From the NCBI GenBank assembly GCA_964030785.1, contig OZ034968.1, positions 30,674,186 to 30,738,185 on the forward strand: 64,000 bases of DNA. The letters are read 5' to 3'. The number at the start of each line of letters is the position of its first letter. The stretch's first letter is position 1. The notes beneath the pieces were generated by a model. It made no database searches, was not told the DNA's origin, and saw only the letters and a program-made list of their open reading frames with translations. The stretch comes from Siderastrea siderea (lineage: Eukaryota > Cnidaria > Anthozoa > Scleractinia > Rhizangiidae). This document shows positions 60,260 to 64,000 of the stretch, one piece after another. The translations under genes were made by a program, and so were the position numbers.

Positions 60260-62000
60260 CTGAAGAAAAGGAACAGTTAAGAAAACAGCAGCAACGTTAA
60301 TTATTTAGTTGAACTACAGCATCCGTTTAGGAACACCTAAGAAAACAGAAACAATGTTAATTGAACTACAGCATCCGTAAGGAGAAGGATACATGTATTT
60401 ATATTTAAAGGAAGAGTTGTTTGGCGGATTAAGCTAAATTAGATTAAAATCGGTGTTTTATAGGATGAGGCTAATGATGATATTAAGATACTCGAAGGGG
60501 ATTAAAACAGAAATGCGCAGTACGTACGTATCGTCGAGACCCGATTGACATCACAGATTTTATTGCGGAGATTCTTATCTTAGCTGCAGCTTGCATAAAT
60601 TTAGACGTTAAGTACTGACCCCTACGTGTCGAAACAAAAGATAAGGACTTCAAAATTTGCTCACTGTTCTTTGACCAAATGCATAAACAATCTTGGCCGA
60701 CTGGCCTTGCGGGAAACAAATCCCATTAAATAGGGTTTCAAATAGCATCCTATAGTTGTAACATAATGGACAGAGGGTTATATGACATAAAAAAATTCTG
60801 AAATTAAAAACGTGAAGTGATATCATCACGGCACAAAGTTAATCGTTAATTTTTCTGCTATTTTAAAACTTGGGGTTTGTCATTCATCGTCTCACACAGA
60901 CAGAAAACTTCCGTCAAATATGGAATTAAAATCTACCAAACGAATTTGAATTTTTCACACCGATGCAGTTGTTTTGATGGGAGCTTTCCCTATTCCCCAC
61001 GTCAATTATTTCATGAGCAAAAAATTTACAGTAGCTGATCATGTAAGATAACAATCTCAGCACTTATTAAAATGCCAGTCGAGTCTACACGTTTTATTAT
61101 CACGTCTCATTATCACTTGTGAAATTACCAACTTTTTCACGTGTTTAAAGTCTACAGAAATTATGATATCTATTTCCTTCTTTTTTTCTTTTACTTGTAC
61201 ACTGTAAATATGATGACTGTTTTTTTACTTTAACTTAACCTAATTTAAGATGTTCCTTGGTCCGCCTAAAAACGGGAAGGCTTCGAACTAAAAACAATCG
61301 ATATAATTAACCAGGTGTTGTCTCGAACAAGGTTTTAGAGGAAAAAAATATTTTCTAAAGGAGTCATTCTCAAGTGCAGCGGAATTTAACCATGCGAAAC
61401 TATTGAGTTAGCCGAGGAAATTATAAATTTAGAGGTTATGTGGTGATATAAAAATTACCTATTGGGGATCACGTGTCTGGCTTAGCGTAGTCTAAAATTC
61501 ACATGACATCATTAAAATAAATTTTACAGAAAAATCAATTTATTGCTAACTCATCCCTTTCGCATAGTTTAAGTTCTGTGAATTCCAAAAACAGTTTTTC
61601 TCGTGGGCTTGATTTTTGCAATTTTTGTGGCGTTAGAGTTAGTGCTGAGCAGAAACATCTCAGTTGAGTTTGATTGAAGAAGAGCACGTATTTCAGATTT
61701 TCTTTTGTGGCTTTCAGATTTTATATAACTATAACACAATAAACAGTAACAGTAATATCGAAACTGGCCTTAACGATTTACAGTGTGTGGACCCCCTGGA
61801 CCGAAAGACAAGACGTAAATGTGTACTTCAAGGATTACCTCGATCGAGTGTGACAAACGTTTAACTAGACAGGACGTTCTTCAAAACAATGTATTCACTA
61901 TTCCTCAAAAACAATATCGACTCGGTTAAAATTGCTCTAATCAAAGAGGCCCATATAGTACTTGGTTCAGACCCTTCGGGCTTCGGACAAAAGACAAGAG
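60260..62000. other. Intergenic, no gene seen
   Basis: AT-rich sequence after unit 2. A near-direct repeat AAGAAAACAG...GTTAATT..GAACTACAGCATCCGT occurs twice around 60280-60380. No gene supported. Confidence 0.35.
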
Positions 62001-62144
62001 ATCTGGCCCCGGTTCCTGGAAAGTCGATTAGCGCTAATCGAGGGTTAAATCTCGCTAATCGAGGATGAAAATTTATCCTTCGGTTAGGTTCTGTTTCTGA
62101 AAGCACGATTAACATTAACCAATTGATAAACGAGGGGTTAAATT

Positions 62145-63757
62145 TAAGGTGTTTCGATACAGTTTTTTTGGGACCATACCTAACTTTTTGAATTGGCTCT
62201 TAGACAGTCTTCTCCTTGTCAGATCAACGTGAAATTTGCAATACTTGTTTGTTTTGGATTGAACTTTAGCGTGGTTTACATTTTGTAAAAATCGATATTT
62301 CCATGACAACGATAAACAAAAATCCTCGAAAACAGTAAAATTGAAATTTTGCACGATCCAGCTTTCGCTTCGAAAAGCAAATACTAGCATTTTAAACTGT
62401 GGTGTATGGCAAACAAAATATACAAGAACAAAAAAATTCTGTATGTTTGTTTTGAAGTAAATCGCAAAAACATTTTCAACCTTAGTTTTTGTCTAGTAAT
62501 AGTAAATGCACCGAAAAATAATCAACGCTTTGATGAAATGGCTAGTAAATACTGTTAAAATGTGTCTTTTATTTACTATTTTACGCCTAGAAAGTTTTGT
62601 TGAAACTGGTGTTCGCGATCTCGAGAACGACTTGTTTTTCTAAGATCATTGGCGTAATAATTTTGTGGTAATTTTTTAATTTGAGCGCTTTTGCGAAAAT
62701 CTTAAGACCGGCTCGATAGATTTTTTAAAAACATTAGACATGCGTGCTTGACGATGTGACCAATTTTAGTTTTGAGTCTTATTAACATTGATTCACTGGA
62801 ACACTCTTAGATTTAACGTTAAAGAGGATGTATGAACCGACGGAGAAGGTTGCGTTACAAATTCACAGTTGGCAAGTGCATGCTAATATATTCAAAGTAA
62901 TGCGTTATTCATTGCTTCGTGATTTTCATCCGGTTTCTTTGTTCTTTGTTGCACTGTAGATTACAACGAAAAATAAAAATCACGGAGGAATGCATTTCGC
63001 ATTACTTTGAATATATTAGCATTTACTTGTCAACTGTTTGTATGTAACGCAAGCCTTTCCGTCGGTTCATACATCCTCTTTAACGTCAAATCTAAAAGTG
63101 TTCCAGTGAATCAATGTTAATAAGACTCAAAACTAAAATTGGTCACATGGTCAAGCACGCGTGTTTAATGTTTTAAAAAAATCTATCGAGCCGTTCTTAA
63201 GATTTTCGCAAAAGCGCTCAAATTAAAAAATTACCACAAAATTATTATGCGAATGATCTTAGAAAAACAAGTCGTTCTCGAGATCGCGAACACCAGTTTC
63301 AACAAAACTTTCTAGGCGTAAAATAGTAAGTTAAAGACACATTTTAACAGTATTTACTAGCCATTTCATCAAAGCGTTGATTATTTTCCGGTGCATTTAC
63401 TATTACTCGGGCCAAAACTAAGGTTGAAAATGTTTTTGCGATTTACTTCAAAACAAACATACAGAATTTTTTGTTGATGTATATTTTGTTTGCCATACAC
63501 CACAGTTTAAGTTGCTGATGTTTGCTTTTCGAAGCGAAAGCTGGATCGTGCAAAATTTCAATTTTACTGTTTTCGAGGATTTTTGTTTATCGTTGTCATG
63601 GAAATATCGATTTTTACAAAATGTAAACCACGCTAAAGTTCAATCCAAAACCAACAAGTATTGCAAATTTCACGTTGATCTGACAAGGAAAAGACTGTCT
63701 AAGAGCCGATTCAAAAAGTTAGGTATGCTCCCCAAAAAACTGTATCGAAACACCTTA
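62145..63757. repeat. Giant palindrome, two arms of about 780 bp
   Basis: Left arm 62145-62926 and right arm 62976-63757 are reverse complements with few differences, separated by about 50 bases. Each arm contains the same 91-codon ORF (62115-62390 minus, 63512-63787 plus), both reading outward. The shared protein is basic, with FRSESWIVQNFNFTVFEDF and KLYRNTL segments, and no domain I know. Outside the arms, the left flank has TAATCGAGGGTTAAA words and the right flank has CTAATCGGGGG, possible termini of one foldback transposon. Confidence 0.8.
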
Positions 63758-64000
63758 ATCCACCTAGCGAGGTCGATAAATCACTAATCGGGGGAAAAAC
63801 TTGATCAAAACAAACAAAATGGCGGACTTAAATTTTGCAATGTTGTTAGTTTAATTGAGAAAGGAAAAAAAAGAAGGCAATTTATGCTAGACAAATTACT
63901 CTCAGCAACTTAAATAACAAATAATTTTGTTGTCTGCACAAATTTGAGCGGTAATCGACTGAGTTTTGGGCGCAAAAACCTGCAGCGAAATAATGAGCAA

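Overview
This window looks like nuclear DNA of an anthozoan cnidarian, most probably a stony coral. It is AT-rich. Its genes have GT-AG introns, its receptors are intronless class A GPCRs in a local multicopy array, its secreted peptides are small and cysteine-rich, and it is full of short non-autonomous DNA transposons, tRNA-derived SINE-like elements, non-LTR retrotransposon remnants and microsatellites. The lineage is inferred from gene content and repeat style; no rRNA or mitochondrial marker is present.

Layout. (1) 0.4-5.4 kb: a four-exon secreted-protein gene, joined here by matching splice phases: signal peptide, one six-cysteine Sushi/CCP domain, then about 500 residues of Q/N/S-rich low-complexity protein. 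(2) 2.8-9.1 kb: palindromic repeats, a pogo/Tigger-like MITE with TA duplications, a Harbinger-like MITE with GTA duplications and a 45-bp tandem repeat. (3) 11-31.5 kb: four paralogous class A GPCRs with an NRY motif and melatonin-receptor-like features. Two are intact (16.3 kb +, 31.5 kb -), one is frameshifted (11.0 kb) and one has a single in-frame TAG at a conserved Trp (26.7 kb). An 80-residue secreted eight-cysteine peptide lies at 22.4 kb; LINE remnants, SINE-like tRNA sequences and trinucleotide repeats fill the rest. (4) 32-36 kb: MITEs, AT microsatellites and a perfect 50-bp inverted repeat. (5) 36.6-41.1 kb: a complete four-exon monocarboxylate-transporter-like (SLC16/MFS) gene of 461 aa.

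(6) 45.3-60.3 kb is the most unusual part. It is a tandem segmental duplication of two units. Each unit carries a convergent pair of genes for tiny secreted peptides (+ strand and - strand). All four belong to one family defined by C-x3-C-x6-C-x3-C-x7-C-x3-C-x6-C-x3-C-P-P. Each unit keeps one intact member and one damaged member, and the intact strand differs between units. Later transposon insertions (52.8, 55.3 and 56.8 kb in unit 2; 50.4 kb in unit 1) tell the units apart. (7) 62.1-63.8 kb: a near-perfect palindrome with arms of about 780 bp, each holding the same outward-facing ORF.

The genes do not form an operon-like pathway. Recurring themes are secreted or surface products and lineage-specific tandem duplication followed by decay. 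The secreted peptides could be toxin-like, antimicrobial or signalling molecules; the sequence alone cannot decide.
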